A stretch of DNA of 64,000 bases, from positions 1,458,001-1,522,000 of the forward strand of contig NZ_CP059400.1 of the NCBI RefSeq assembly GCF_014109805.1, read 5' to 3'. Every line of letters starts with the position of its first letter. Within the stretch, counting starts at the first letter, position 1. Under the pieces are notes generated by a model. It was not told the DNA's origin, did not search any database, and saw nothing but the letters and a program-made list of their open reading frames with translations. Of the stretch, positions 46,246 through 55,288 are shown piece by piece. The DNA is from Legionella sp. PC1000. Lineage in GTDB: Bacteria > Pseudomonadota > Gammaproteobacteria > Legionellales > Legionellaceae. Made by a program: the position numbers and the translations under genes.

Positions 46246-46521
46246 ATGATGAATCAAGCATGTATGAGATGTTATATCTCGGGAAAAGTTCAAGGGGTAT
46301 GGTATCGCGCTTCAGCACAAAGAGAAGCGAAGAAACTGGATATCACGGGGTGGGCGCAAAATCTGGATGACGGACGCGTAGAAGTATTTGCTTGTGGGAC
46401 AGTTGAAAATCTGAAATTATTTTATGCATGGTTGAAGGAAGGGCCGCAGCTTGCTGTCGTAGATGAATGTACTTATGAAGAGCTCAGTTGGCAGGAATAT
46501 GAAGGATTTGATACTTTTTAA
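46246..46521 (+). CDS. Acylphosphatase
   Basis: This 91-residue protein has the acylphosphatase signature: CYISGKVQGVWYRASAQREA contains the phosphate-binding loop (GKVQGVWYR) with the catalytic Arg, and ITGWAQNLDDGRVEVFACG contains the catalytic Asn. It hydrolyses acyl phosphates. The first or second ATG could be the start. The stop is followed at once by a hairpin repeat shared with the convergent lipase gene. Confidence 0.9.
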   Translation: MMNQACMRCYISGKVQGVWYRASAQREAKKLDITGWAQNLDDGRVEVFACGTVENLKLFYAWLKEGPQLAVVDECTYEELSWQEYEGFDTF

Positions 46522-46523
46522 GT

Positions 46524-46578
46524 GTAGCCGAGGGGCAAGCCATAACCCGGGATTCGAGGGGCTGCACCCAGGCTATAC
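46524..46578. repeat. GTAGCC...GGCTA(T/C) intergenic repeat, copy 1
   Basis: This is the most decayed of three copies. It keeps CATAACCCGGGATTCG and GGGGCTGCACCCAGGCTA. It separates the convergent acylphosphatase and lipase genes, and the lipase stop codon lies inside its right end. It may act as a bidirectional terminator. Confidence 0.6.
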
Positions 46579-47499
46579 AGAGTGTGCTTTGATAAAATGT
46601 TCTATAGATTCAATTAATCGAAAGACTTGATCCGGTACAAATATTTCAAGTTGGGCAAAAACATGAATCATTCCCTTAAATTCTTCTAATTCAACGGAAA
46701 CTCCTAAGGCCTTTATTTTTTTCGCAAACGCAATTGCTTCGTCAAATAAAGGATCGTATTCAGCAGCTGCAATATAGCAGGGTGGCAATAATTCCAAATG
46801 TTTAAAATGCATTGGTGATGCATGAATTCGATCGCTACCATTTTTGAAATAATTATCAAAATACCATTTTACTTTTTCTCGTGTGAGTAAAAACCCTTCC
46901 CCATTACGTTGATATGAGTCATAGTTCATAGAGAAATCAACAGAAGGATAAATCAATACCAATCCTCTAATTGCAAGATCGCCACATTCTTTCATTTGAT
47001 GGCAAACAGAAAGCGCCAAATTTCCACCAGCACTATCACCCGCTAAAAAAACATGCTCCATATTCACTTGAAACTCTTTAAGTAGCTCAACTTTGTGTTC
47101 AAAAGCTGCTATACAATCGAGTAATCCGGCTGGGTATGGGAACTCAGGAGCTAAACGGTATCCAACAGAAAGAACTACGGAGTTACAGGTAACAGCAATT
47201 CGCCGACAAAGCGCATCATGAGTTTCTATGCTCCCTGATAAATGCCCACCGCCATGAAAATAAATAATTAAGGGTAACTTTTTTTGTGGGGCAGGGTGAT
47301 AAATTCGTGTCGGTATCTCATGATCAGCAAGACGAAGCACTGGGTTGCTAATTAGGGGGACAAATAATTTAGGTAGAGCAAAAGCCTCTGCTGTCTTTTC
47401 AGCGAGATCACGTACTTCCTCGGGTATAAAAATAGCTGGTCTTGTATTGGACAAATCCAAAAAATTTTGTAGTGATTGGGGTATCTGACCATGCGACAT
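46573..47499 (-). CDS. Hormone-sensitive-lipase-type alpha/beta hydrolase
   Basis: The ATG at 47499 is chosen because AGGAGG lies five nt before it; a TTG six codons upstream overlaps that site. The 308-residue protein has the oxyanion HGGG (82-85) in IIYFHGGGHLSGS and nucleophile S156 in GDSAGGN. Asp is in EYDPLFDE and His in GMIHVF, the HSL set. It hydrolyses short-chain esters. No signal peptide. It precedes no operon partner; the MFS gene upstream is on the same strand 163 bp away. Confidence 0.85.
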   Translation of the reverse strand: MSHGQIPQSLQNFLDLSNTRPAIFIPEEVRDLAEKTAEAFALPKLFVPLISNPVLRLADHEIPTRIYHPAPQKKLPLIIYFHGGGHLSGSIETHDALCRRIAVTCNSVVLSVGYRLAPEFPYPAGLLDCIAAFEHKVELLKEFQVNMEHVFLAGDSAGGNLALSVCHQMKECGDLAIRGLVLIYPSVDFSMNYDSYQRNGEGFLLTREKVKWYFDNYFKNGSDRIHASPMHFKHLELLPPCYIAAAEYDPLFDEAIAFAKKIKALGVSVELEEFKGMIHVFAQLEIFVPDQVFRLIESIEHFIKAHSV

Positions 47500-47662
47500 T
47501 GTTGCCTCCTGCTCCAAATTATAGAATTAAATAGTTAATCTACAACCTCATAACACAGCTCTCTACTGAGAAAGAGTTGCTTCGTCGATGCCGTGCCCGA
47601 ATCCCTATATGCTTGTGTACTCTCCAGTTCATTACTCAGCATCTCCTCGCACTTTGTTCTTC

Positions 47663-48877
47663 TCAGGGAGTTTGGACGAAGTCTATTGTATTATTAGTCT
47701 TTGGGATTTTTATTAATAATAGTGCCACAACAAGTAACCAAACAAAGCTTAAAATAATAATAAAACTTAATAAAGGATTGAGCATCAAATAGCCCATTAC
47801 GATAACACTGAGTGTTGCAAAACACATATTAACAAAACTCATCATGGCTGCTGCACTGGCTTTGTCCTTAAGTGCATTGGAAGCAACAAATGAGCCCCCC
47901 GAAAATAGAAAACTGCTAAATAAATATAAGCTGGCTGTAATAAGAAAAAACCATAATGAGGACTGTTTCCCAAAATACCACATGATCAATAAATTAATTA
48001 TTCCCACTGCAACGCCAAGAAAACCAATGGAAATGAGTTGGTTTGCTGAAAAACGAGTGAGTAATCGTTTGGCTAATAATCCACCTAAGAGCATTCCTAT
48101 TATGTTCAGGATATTCCAATACCCATATTCAGCCGCCGAGAGTTTCAATATCTCTTCTGAAATTTGAGGTCCAGCAGCAGAAAAGCAGTAGGATATAGCA
48201 GAGCAGCAACCTACTACTAATGAAAAAATTACCAATTTCGCAGAAGCAAGTGCAGCATAATAATCGCGGACAATAGTCAAGATATATATTGATTTAGGAT
48301 GAATCAATGTTTCGCTAAATATACGGGTCCCCCATAACATGATTAAACCATGTACGAGTAAAATCCAAAAACATCCTTGCCAATGAAAAAATTCAGTAAT
48401 TATCCCACCTATGACTACAGCGATACCGATACCTAGTGCAAAGGACAAAACTGAATAGGCCATGGCCGTTTTACGTTGCGCTTCAGGTAACCATTCATTA
48501 ATTAACATGAACGTACAGGCAAGTCCACTGGCAGCACCCAAGGCAGTTATCAACCGTCCCCCTATGAGTAGCCAATAGCTTTCTTGCAATAATGCGAGCA
48601 AACATACAACAAGTCCAATTAGGTTAATCACCAAACCTACGCGTAATGCTTTTAAACGGCCAAATCGATTAGCAAGAGGTCCATAAATCAATTGACCAAC
48701 TACATAACCAATCAAAAATGCCGAGACTATCCACTCAATAACGCCGGGGCCTAAAGCATATTCAGTTTGGATTTTTGGTAAAGCGGGAGTGATGATAGCC
48801 GCCGAAACTGATGCAATAGAAATGTAGTTGAGCAACCAGAACAGATTAAATGATGAGGTTTTTTCTGTCGCACCCAT
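47663..48877 (-). CDS. Major facilitator superfamily transporter (drug-efflux type)
   Basis: The 404-residue protein has about 12 membrane helices. The MFS motif between helices 2 and 3 is GPLANRFGRLKALRVG (about 65-80), and the antiporter region has GRLITALGAASGLACTFMLI. This fits drug:H+ antiporters of the 12-helix type. AAGGATAGTC precedes the ATG. The substrate is unknown. Confidence 0.85.
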   Translation of the reverse strand: MGATEKTSSFNLFWLLNYISIASVSAAIITPALPKIQTEYALGPGVIEWIVSAFLIGYVVGQLIYGPLANRFGRLKALRVGLVINLIGLVVCLLALLQESYWLLIGGRLITALGAASGLACTFMLINEWLPEAQRKTAMAYSVLSFALGIGIAVVIGGIITEFFHWQGCFWILLVHGLIMLWGTRIFSETLIHPKSIYILTIVRDYYAALASAKLVIFSLVVGCCSAISYCFSAAGPQISEEILKLSAAEYGYWNILNIIGMLLGGLLAKRLLTRFSANQLISIGFLGVAVGIINLLIMWYFGKQSSLWFFLITASLYLFSSFLFSGGSFVASNALKDKASAAAMMSFVNMCFATLSVIVMGYLMLNPLLSFIIILSFVWLLVVALLLIKIPKTNNTIDFVQTP

Positions 48878-48993
48878 GACTATCCTTAATGTATACTTTT
48901 AAATTAAGGGATTCATTGTAAGTACTTCTTTATCTGAGTCAATCATTCTTTTTTATGAGTTATCTCATTTAGCCTGAGGAATCATTGTCATTA

Positions 48994-49024
48994 CTACGTC
49001 CTGTGGCTTGTCCGTGGGATCCAG
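48994..49024 (+). repeat. Short dispersed motif, second copy
   Basis: CTACGTCCTGTGGCTTGTCC followed by GTGGGATCCAG matches the 26850-26880 motif in most positions. As there, it lies close to a palindromic element (30 bp away). Confidence 0.5.
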
Positions 49025-49054
49025 TTTTATTGCAAAATCCCTAGATCCCGCGGC

Positions 49055-49271
49055 CCTGAGAGATCGTCAGTTTTTTAAATTTATCATGTACCACTTAAGT
49101 TTCTCTACGTACCGCGCTTTATGCGCGGTATCCAGAACGATATTTTAAGATGCCGCTGAGCATTTCTAGAGCAAGATCCCCTGGATATCGCGCATAAGCC
49201 GCGGGACGTAGTAAGTAATTGAAAATGACTCAATAGATCAAGGTTTCTTAAAAAAAACCGACGATCCTCAG
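49055..49271. repeat. Palindromic intergenic element, inverted orientation
   Basis: CCCTGAGAGATCGTCAG starts and GACGATCCTCAG ends the copy. The left hairpin is perfect (TACCGCGC/GCGCGGTA near 49109) and the right one decayed. The centre runs in the opposite sense to the other copies (GAACGATATTTTAAGATGCC then CTCTAGAGCAAGATC-like). It fills half of the 430-bp gap after the MFS gene. Confidence 0.8.
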
Positions 49272-49307
49272 TTCATTCAGATGATTTAAAATAATTTTGA
49301 GTTGACA

Positions 49308-49502
49308 TTACTCTATAGGTGCTTTGCGAAAGGTACGGACGGTGTTCTTTGTCTGATTATCGATAATCTCACCGCGTATATCATCAAAGTGTCCATTGAC
49401 TTGAATTAACATCCAGGTATAAAGCTGATCAATATCGTTTCCTGTTTGAGTCGCGATTCTTTCCTCCTTACAGTAGACATTTGCAGTAAATTGCTCGCTC
49501 AT
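49308..49502 (-). CDS. 64-residue conserved-looking protein
   Basis: The ATG at 49502 follows AAAGGATTCTTAAA; a longer reading from 49523 is not supported. The product is small, soluble and mixed alpha/beta, with one Cys, for example MSEQFTANVYCKEERIATQT. It may be a regulator or anti-toxin-sized protein, but no family is recognised. Divergent from the membrane protein gene at 49628. Confidence 0.5.
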   Translation of the reverse strand: MSEQFTANVYCKEERIATQTGNDIDQLYTWMLIQVNGHFDDIRGEIIDNQTKNTVRTFRKAPIE

Positions 49503-49627
49503 TTTAAGAATCCTTTGATCCAAACATCATATATATAAGTTTAGCTTTTTTTAACTGTTTCACCACGTTATTTAAAGATATATTGCACTATAATTTATAT
49601 AGGAGAGATGTTTTTCAGGAGATGGTT

Positions 49628-50011
49628 ATGTATACCAATTTTTTAGCTTCAGTACTAGGTTGGTATTTGGTAATTATGAGCTTGCTTTTACTTGTACGAC
49701 GTGAAGTTGTAGTCACCGCCATGAGGGAATTGATGGGGCAACGAGCTGTCATGTTAGTTGTTGGTATAATCACATTAGTTATTGGATTATTAATGGTTCT
49801 AAGCCACAATGTATGGGTAATGGGCTGGCCAGTCATAGTAACAGTCTTTGCTTGGCTGATACTCATTGGCGGTTTGTTTAGGCTCTATTGTCCAGATACT
49901 GTGTATAAAGTTTGGAATAAAATGATAAATAAATCGGGAGCGTTTATCACAAGCGGGGTAATTACGTTAATCATCGGCCTATTTTTATTGTACAAAGTTT
50001 ATTTTGGTTGA
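49628..50011 (+). CDS. Small four-helix membrane protein
   Basis: ATG at 49628 is chosen because AGGAG lies six nt before it. The 127-residue product has about four hydrophobic helices (residues roughly 5-22, 40-60, 65-85, 105-122), a layout seen in small DUF-type inner-membrane proteins. No catalytic residues are evident. It is followed by a long hairpin shared with the convergent gene. Confidence 0.6.
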   Translation: MYTNFLASVLGWYLVIMSLLLLVRREVVVTAMRELMGQRAVMLVVGIITLVIGLLMVLSHNVWVMGWPVIVTVFAWLILIGGLFRLYCPDTVYKVWNKMINKSGAFITSGVITLIIGLFLLYKVYFG

Positions 50012-50023
50012 TGAAATGATGAC

Positions 50024-50080
50024 CCAAAATATATAGGTTCGGAGAGTCGCGGAGAACTCGAACCTATACTTATATTTTGG
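50024..50080. terminator. Bidirectional terminator hairpin
   Basis: CCAAAATATATAGGTTCG and CGAACCTATActTATATTTTGG pair over about 18 bp with a 17-base loop, flanked by A and T tracts on either side. It lies between convergent genes ending at 50011 and 50108. Confidence 0.75.
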
Positions 50081-50107
50081 CTTTCATTTTAAGAGTAAAA
50101 AAAGACT

Positions 50108-50842
50108 TTATTTTGATTCCTCAATTAGTTCTTTGAATGTTACAGATAAACTGGTATAAAAAATTGTAGTTGTACTTTCAAATCCAGAATCCGTACCGAG
50201 AACTAACCATACCTCACCTTTATCATTGGTTCTGGTTGTGTAGTTGGCGAGCTTAGTTTGTATTTCTTCTGTGGGTAAGTAAGGTAATGTCTTTAATCGA
50301 TAAACAGAATTTGCAGTGTCTACCCCAAATGATCCAATAGTGAGCATATCTTTTCCATCAAGAGCTTGATTTCCTTTATCCAAATTGATTCTGTAATGAT
50401 TAAGGTCATCCACATATCGAAGGGGTTTATGAGATACAGCTCCAATTTTTACATAAACCGAATCACCCGGGGAGCCTCCTACACCCGTAGAACCATCAGG
50501 AGCATTCGAGGCAAATTCTAAAGAAAAACTGACGCGGTAGGTTGTATTAGGTTTTAAATCCTTTACCTTTTTATAAGCATACATGAATAAATCATCACTA
50601 TGATTATTGCCTGAAATTTTTAATGCATGAAGGGAAGTATTAATTTCATAAGGTAATTTAGCGTCGTTTTTAAATTGAAGTTCAAAGAACTTTTCTTCGC
50701 CTTTGGGATAATCAGCGAAAGAAACCTTAAAATTTTCTTTTTTGGAGAAAGTATATTTATAGGATTTTAACTCCGGACTATTTAAAGAAAATCCTGAATA
50801 AGAGGTGACTAGAAAAAGAAAAAATAAAACAGGTTTTTTCAA
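50108..50842 (-). CDS. Exported protein, unknown function
   Basis: This 244-residue precursor starts at TTG, three nt after the MATE stop, and has a signal peptide (KPVLFFLFLVTSYSGFSL). The mature part is beta-rich and Gly-rich with loops such as GSTGVGGSPGDSVYVKIG and no Cys. A jelly-roll or sandwich lectin-like fold is plausible. It is probably cotranscribed with the MATE transporter upstream. Function unknown. Confidence 0.65.
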   Translation of the reverse strand: MKKPVLFFLFLVTSYSGFSLNSPELKSYKYTFSKKENFKVSFADYPKGEEKFFELQFKNDAKLPYEINTSLHALKISGNNHSDDLFMYAYKKVKDLKPNTTYRVSFSLEFASNAPDGSTGVGGSPGDSVYVKIGAVSHKPLRYVDDLNHYRINLDKGNQALDGKDMLTIGSFGVDTANSVYRLKTLPYLPTEEIQTKLANYTTRTNDKGEVWLVLGTDSGFESTTTIFYTSLSVTFKELIEESK

Positions 50843-50845
50843 GAT

Positions 50846-52201
50846 TTATCCAATTTCTGGTTGATAATGCTGCATTTTAAAATTAAACCGCCAATAGAGC
50901 AATAAAACACTGATGACTGCACCTAATGACATACCCCACCAGAGGCCAATGCCTCCCCATTGCAGAGGAATTGCAAACAAGTAACCTATAGGTAACGCAA
51001 TTCCCCAAAAGCCAATCATTGAAATGATTAAGGTATAACGTGTATCTTTTAACGCACGTAAAGCGCCAAATAGCGAGATACGGGCTGATTCGAATATTTG
51101 AAATACGGCACTAACTGCCAGAAGTTGGATTGCAAAATGTAACATTTCCTGGTTACCAGGATCATGAATATCAAAATCAATAGCGATAAGTAATTTAGGA
51201 AAAAACCAATAAATAAGTGCGGCACTAAACATAAAAAATACAGAGGTAAAAGTACCGATATAACCTACATGTTTTGCGCTAATTACATCCCCTTCCCCCA
51301 GTAAATGCCCCATGCGTACAGTGATTGCCTGGGCTATTGAAAAAATAATAGACGTCAAAATACATAAATATTGTAATGTGATTTGATTAGCTGCCAACAA
51401 TTGATTACCCAGTGAACCCATAATTAAAATCAAAACAAAGAAAAAGCCAATTTCAACACAATACATCATTCCTAAAGGAGTCCCAATTTTGAGTAGCTCA
51501 ATCAAATAGAATGGTTTGACGTAGGTAAAGAGCAGGCGAGTATAGGGTTTATAGTTTTTATTTGTAAAAATATACCAAGAGAAAAATAATACGGTAACCC
51601 ACAAACCTATAGTTGTACCCCAACCTGCACCTGAAACCCCCATGGCTGGCAAGCCAAATTTTCCAAAAATTAGAGCAAAACTAAACAAAATATTTAAAGA
51701 GACATTTAATGCACTAAAGAACAGGGCAAGCCGAGTTTTGCCAAGTCCAATAACAAACTCCATGAGTACCACAGTAATAAAATTCGCGAATAATCCCCAT
51801 GTAAGTGCATGCAAATAGGATTCAGTCAGTTTCACTAAAGCTTGGTTTTGGCCGAGATATAAGAGCAGGGGAGAAATATGCCAAAAGAAAAAACATGCAG
51901 GAATGGTCAAGATACAGGCTAACCAAAATCCATCTCGAAACACTAAAGAAATTCCATGTCTATCTTGAGCACCATGTCGATGAGCTACCAAGACATTAAT
52001 TGCATTTAATATACCGATAACAATGATGTTAAACGTCCCAAATAGCCAGGCAACCAGTGAGCCTGCTGCTAATGCATCTTGGCTAACATGAGCTAAGAAT
52101 ATAGTTATAAAAAAGTAAACAGAAGATTGCAATAATCCGGTGAGAATTAGTGGAATAGCTAATCTTAATAAGGATTGAAAATTATTTTTAAATGCTCTCA
52201 C
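50846..52201 (-). CDS. MATE-family efflux transporter
   Basis: The 451-residue protein has about 12 helices with the MATE pattern. It opens with LLRLAIPLILTGLLQSSVYF (10-29), then GSLVAWLFGTFNIIVIG, and NVLVAHRHGAQDR after helix 2. The internal two-fold repeat of six helices is evident. It exports drugs or cationic metabolites in exchange for Na+ or H+. Translation appears to start at GTG with a weak ribosome binding site. It forms a pair with the exported protein immediately downstream. Confidence 0.85.
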   Translation of the reverse strand: MRAFKNNFQSLLRLAIPLILTGLLQSSVYFFITIFLAHVSQDALAAGSLVAWLFGTFNIIVIGILNAINVLVAHRHGAQDRHGISLVFRDGFWLACILTIPACFFFWHISPLLLYLGQNQALVKLTESYLHALTWGLFANFITVVLMEFVIGLGKTRLALFFSALNVSLNILFSFALIFGKFGLPAMGVSGAGWGTTIGLWVTVLFFSWYIFTNKNYKPYTRLLFTYVKPFYLIELLKIGTPLGMMYCVEIGFFFVLILIMGSLGNQLLAANQITLQYLCILTSIIFSIAQAITVRMGHLLGEGDVISAKHVGYIGTFTSVFFMFSAALIYWFFPKLLIAIDFDIHDPGNQEMLHFAIQLLAVSAVFQIFESARISLFGALRALKDTRYTLIISMIGFWGIALPIGYLFAIPLQWGGIGLWWGMSLGAVISVLLLYWRFNFKMQHYQPEIG

Positions 52202-52328
52202 AACTAGTTACTGCCGTAGTTTATCCTTCTCGTTATAGGAAAATTATACGAGAAGAAATTAAATTGATATGCTAAATAACCTAATTATAGTTGTTTACAA
52301 TGCGTTTACCTAGTACATATCTTTTTCC

Positions 52329-52413
52329 CTACTTGCAGTGCTTATGCACGGCATCCAGATCGATAGTATATGAAGACAGGAGCTGGATTCCGCACATAAA
52401 GCGCGGAACGTAG
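52329..52413. repeat. Palindromic element, decayed copy
   Basis: TACTTGCAGTGCTTATGCAC then CGGCATCCAG and, further on, GGATTCCGCACATAAAGCGC match the element ends with several substitutions, and the centre is shortened. The rest of the 273-bp gap is A/T-rich and holds nothing recognisable. Confidence 0.6.
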
Positions 52414-52475
52414 AGTATTGGATTTTCAGAACCAAGGCATTTTGCTTTTATCTCATGTCTATTAGAGCGTTTTAC

Positions 52476-54539
52476 CTAACAAGTAAGAGAGGTTGCTTTG
52501 GCTGATTTAGGACAGTAATCATCATAAAAGCATTTTATGTCTTCATATAGTTCTGTTAATTCTTCTATATCATAAATTTCCTTTTGCGCTCGTTTGTTTA
52601 ACTCGTCGTATTTTTCGATGTACTCTTCGAAGAGACACTTTATCTCCGAATCATGCATGCGTTTATCTCTTTGAATTGTTACAATAAAATCATCTAATTC
52701 AGTTTTTATTCCCTCATATTCATGTTTATTTCCTAGAACTTTCACTTTGGATTCGGATTTATTGAGTGTTTGATACAACAGATAAAATGCAAGGAGTCCG
52801 ATAGGAATTAAGACAATTAAGCCAAGATAAAAAGCGGCGGGAGGTGTTTCATATTCCTGAGCTTGGCATACAGCCATATCCTGCTCGCTGCAGGCGGCTA
52901 TAGCTTGGGGCGGCACTGGAGGGACAGGAGGACATACTGACGTTTCATAAGTCCAGTTGGGTTGAACACAATCATCAAATGCAGAGGTTTTTGAGCTCGA
53001 TTCGAAGAATGATGGACGTAATTGGGAATGGTGATGGGATTTTGACTGCGATGTTCGTGTCGGCAACAATCCCAGTTTTTCCGGTTCTTGTGGTGGTTGC
53101 AGACCCTTGAGTTTGTATTGGAATGTGATCCAACGATGCATTGAATCCATCAGTTCATTTAACTCCTGAGCTTGTCCAGCAAGTGTTGCAAAGTCAGTGC
53201 TTTTTACTTTATGACCACTTAAATGGCCAATAACATAATTGACTTGCTGTTTTAATGCTTGATTGGTTTTTGCAAGATCGGTTTTTGTTGATGGAAATTG
53301 TGCCAAAGTATCTTGATTTTCTATGAATGTGTTTAATTTTTCTTGCTCAGATGTTAACCATTTTTTTAGAAGCGATAAATTTTGTTCTTCGTGAATCGCT
53401 TTGTGATAAGCAAGCGTATTTGCATGAATAATTTCTTCTATATGAAAGGATGATTCATCAATAAAATGTTCAATTTGTCTCAATAATAAAGATAGTTGCT
53501 CCTTAAATTGAAAAACCGTATACACTTCACCTGCTTGTCCCAAGAGGTCCATTGTTTGCGTAATGACTTTTTGAAATTGGTCGAGCTCATTTAAATCAGT
53601 TATCGCTTTGGCATAATGATCTAACACTTTATCTTGCATGTTGATTAACTGGAAATTGGGACAATCTTTAAGCTCTTTACCCGTTAACTGCAAAATAGAT
53701 ATAGGTCTTTCTACGACAGCAGTTGAACTTTTCCCGCATTCTTTTACAGCTTGAGTGGGATAGGCTTTTAAATCTGCCGGCTTATCGATTGCAAAAGTAT
53801 AAGGGTGAGGATTAACTTGATTCGTATTCAGAGCAAAATGGAGTATTCTGTTGCGTTCAGTAGATAATTGCTCAATGGTTTTGGATAATTCACCAAGGCG
53901 ATCTCTTAACAATTGAGATTCAATCCTATGCGTTAACTGTGGGTGGATTTCATCATCAATTGTGCTGCGGAAATTAGCTAAAAAGAGTCGATCTGAGCCT
54001 GCAAAGGGGGAAATGTTTTTTTCAATAGTACGCACGTAGCGAGTGACATGCTCCAATTGGTCTCTTGTTTGTCTGATATTTGAATTTTGACTTATTCCTT
54101 TCAAAATATGATTCAGATCCAATAAGAAAAAATTCATAGGTTGATTTAAATGAGTTTGAGGTAACGCCTGATTCCTTAATAATAAATAATCTCCGGTTCT
54201 TTGCATTAAGTCATATAAAGCAGTCCATTGGAGGCGCTGGCTATCAATAGGTTGAACGTGGAAGTCATCTCGGGTTAAAACGTGACGGGTCCTGAATGCA
54301 TTAGAGTAAAACCAGGAATGTTCATAAACATTGATTAAGGCCTGGGAGTCATCAGCGAACCAGGAGCTTGGGTTCGATAAATAATCTGGATGAATTCCTG
54401 AATTACTGCGTGTTTTAAGAATCCAAGTTCTTTGTTCTAATTCTTCCTCAGTATAACAGGATTCTGAATGGACCCAAAAACGAGATTGATGCTGTTGAGA
54501 CTGATATGAGGTGTAATACTCCCTTTTTTCCTTTGCCAT
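52476..54539 (-). CDS. Large coiled-coil membrane protein, effector-like
   Basis: ATG at 54539 is chosen because AAGGAG lies eight nt before it; a GTG three codons earlier overlaps that site. The 687-residue protein is mostly helical. It has an N-terminal region of about 100 residues with Trp/Tyr (SSWFADDSQALINVYEHSWF) and long coiled coils about 130-480. A Pro-rich linker (CPPVPPVPPQ) and one membrane helix (about 567-590) lead to a charged cytosolic-like tail. The tail ends YDDYCPKSAKATSLTC. No enzyme domain is recognised. Such coiled-coil single-pass proteins are common Dot/Icm substrates; this is inference. Confidence 0.65.
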   Translation of the reverse strand: MAKEKREYYTSYQSQQHQSRFWVHSESCYTEEELEQRTWILKTRSNSGIHPDYLSNPSSWFADDSQALINVYEHSWFYSNAFRTRHVLTRDDFHVQPIDSQRLQWTALYDLMQRTGDYLLLRNQALPQTHLNQPMNFFLLDLNHILKGISQNSNIRQTRDQLEHVTRYVRTIEKNISPFAGSDRLFLANFRSTIDDEIHPQLTHRIESQLLRDRLGELSKTIEQLSTERNRILHFALNTNQVNPHPYTFAIDKPADLKAYPTQAVKECGKSSTAVVERPISILQLTGKELKDCPNFQLINMQDKVLDHYAKAITDLNELDQFQKVITQTMDLLGQAGEVYTVFQFKEQLSLLLRQIEHFIDESSFHIEEIIHANTLAYHKAIHEEQNLSLLKKWLTSEQEKLNTFIENQDTLAQFPSTKTDLAKTNQALKQQVNYVIGHLSGHKVKSTDFATLAGQAQELNELMDSMHRWITFQYKLKGLQPPQEPEKLGLLPTRTSQSKSHHHSQLRPSFFESSSKTSAFDDCVQPNWTYETSVCPPVPPVPPQAIAACSEQDMAVCQAQEYETPPAAFYLGLIVLIPIGLLAFYLLYQTLNKSESKVKVLGNKHEYEGIKTELDDFIVTIQRDKRMHDSEIKCLFEEYIEKYDELNKRAQKEIYDIEELTELYEDIKCFYDDYCPKSAKATSLTC

Positions 54540-54730
54540 ACTTCTCACTCCTTGAGATAGAATAACCTAACGTTATTGTACGGTTGGTAGCTAAATAGAA
54601 TATTTTTGAACCAATTAATTTGATAACACTCTTTACACAAATATGCAACATTCGCGAAATTGATATTTGCAAATATGGTGCAACATTCTGTTTTTTGTTA
54701 AATTACATTTTTAACTTGAACGAGTCACTT

Positions 54731-55216
54731 ATGCCTTCTTTTGATATTGTCTCTGAAACAAATATGGTTGAATTACGTAATGCTGTGGATAACGCTTTGC
54801 GTGAGATGGGTACTCGCTTTGATTTTCGAGGAGTAGAGTCAAGTATAGAACTTAAAGATTTGACCGTGACATTACGGGCTGAATCCGACTTTCAGGTCAG
54901 ACAACTAGAGGATTTATTCCGTAATCACTGCAGTAAACGTAATCTTGATGCTTCTGGAGTGGATATAGAAGATGAACCAGTGCATAGTGGAAAATTTTAT
55001 TCCTTGAATATGACGTTTAAACAGGGAATAGATCAGCCTACAGCTAAAGACATCGTGAAATGTATTAAAGACTCCAAAGTTAAAGTTCAAGCTTCTATTC
55101 AGGGTGATAAAATTCGGGTTACCGGTAAAAAACGTGATGATTTGCAAGAAACAATTGCGCTTTTAAAAAAATCAGATATCAAATTGCCACTGCAGTATGA
55201 GAATTTTCGAGATTAG
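54731..55216 (+). CDS. yajQ: YajQ-family nucleotide-binding protein
   Basis: The 161-residue frame from the ATG at 54731 matches the whole YajQ family: [20 protein letters not shown] at the start, [16 protein letters not shown], a central RKLDASGVD-type region (here [12 protein letters not shown]) and [20 protein letters not shown]. YajQ proteins bind c-di-GMP in some bacteria and act with transcription factors. Longer upstream frames lack family similarity. A GTAGCCTGGGT hairpin repeat follows the stop. Confidence 0.9.
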   Translation: MPSFDIVSETNMVELRNAVDNALREMGTRFDFRGVESSIELKDLTVTLRAESDFQVRQLEDLFRNHCSKRNLDASGVDIEDEPVHSGKFYSLNMTFKQGIDQPTAKDIVKCIKDSKVKVQASIQGDKIRVTGKKRDDLQETIALLKKSDIKLPLQYENFRD

Positions 55217-55226
55217 GCCAGTATAT

Positions 55227-55286
55227 GTAGCCTGGGTGAAGGTCTGTAGGACCAAAACCGGGTTCCGCTACGCGCACCCAGGCTAC
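55227..55286. repeat. GTAGCCTGGGT...ACCCAGGCTAC repeat, copy 2
   Basis: This is the best copy: perfect complementary 11-bp ends around a 38-bp centre with GTCTGTAGGACC and CCGGGTTCCGCTACGCG. It lies between convergent yajQ and the M48 protease gene and likely acts as a bidirectional terminator. Confidence 0.75.
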
Positions 55287-55288
55287 TT

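Noticed and set aside
54620-54730. Upstream extension of yajQ
   Set aside because: It lacks family similarity and a ribosome binding site. The ATG at 54731 starts exactly at the conserved N-terminus.
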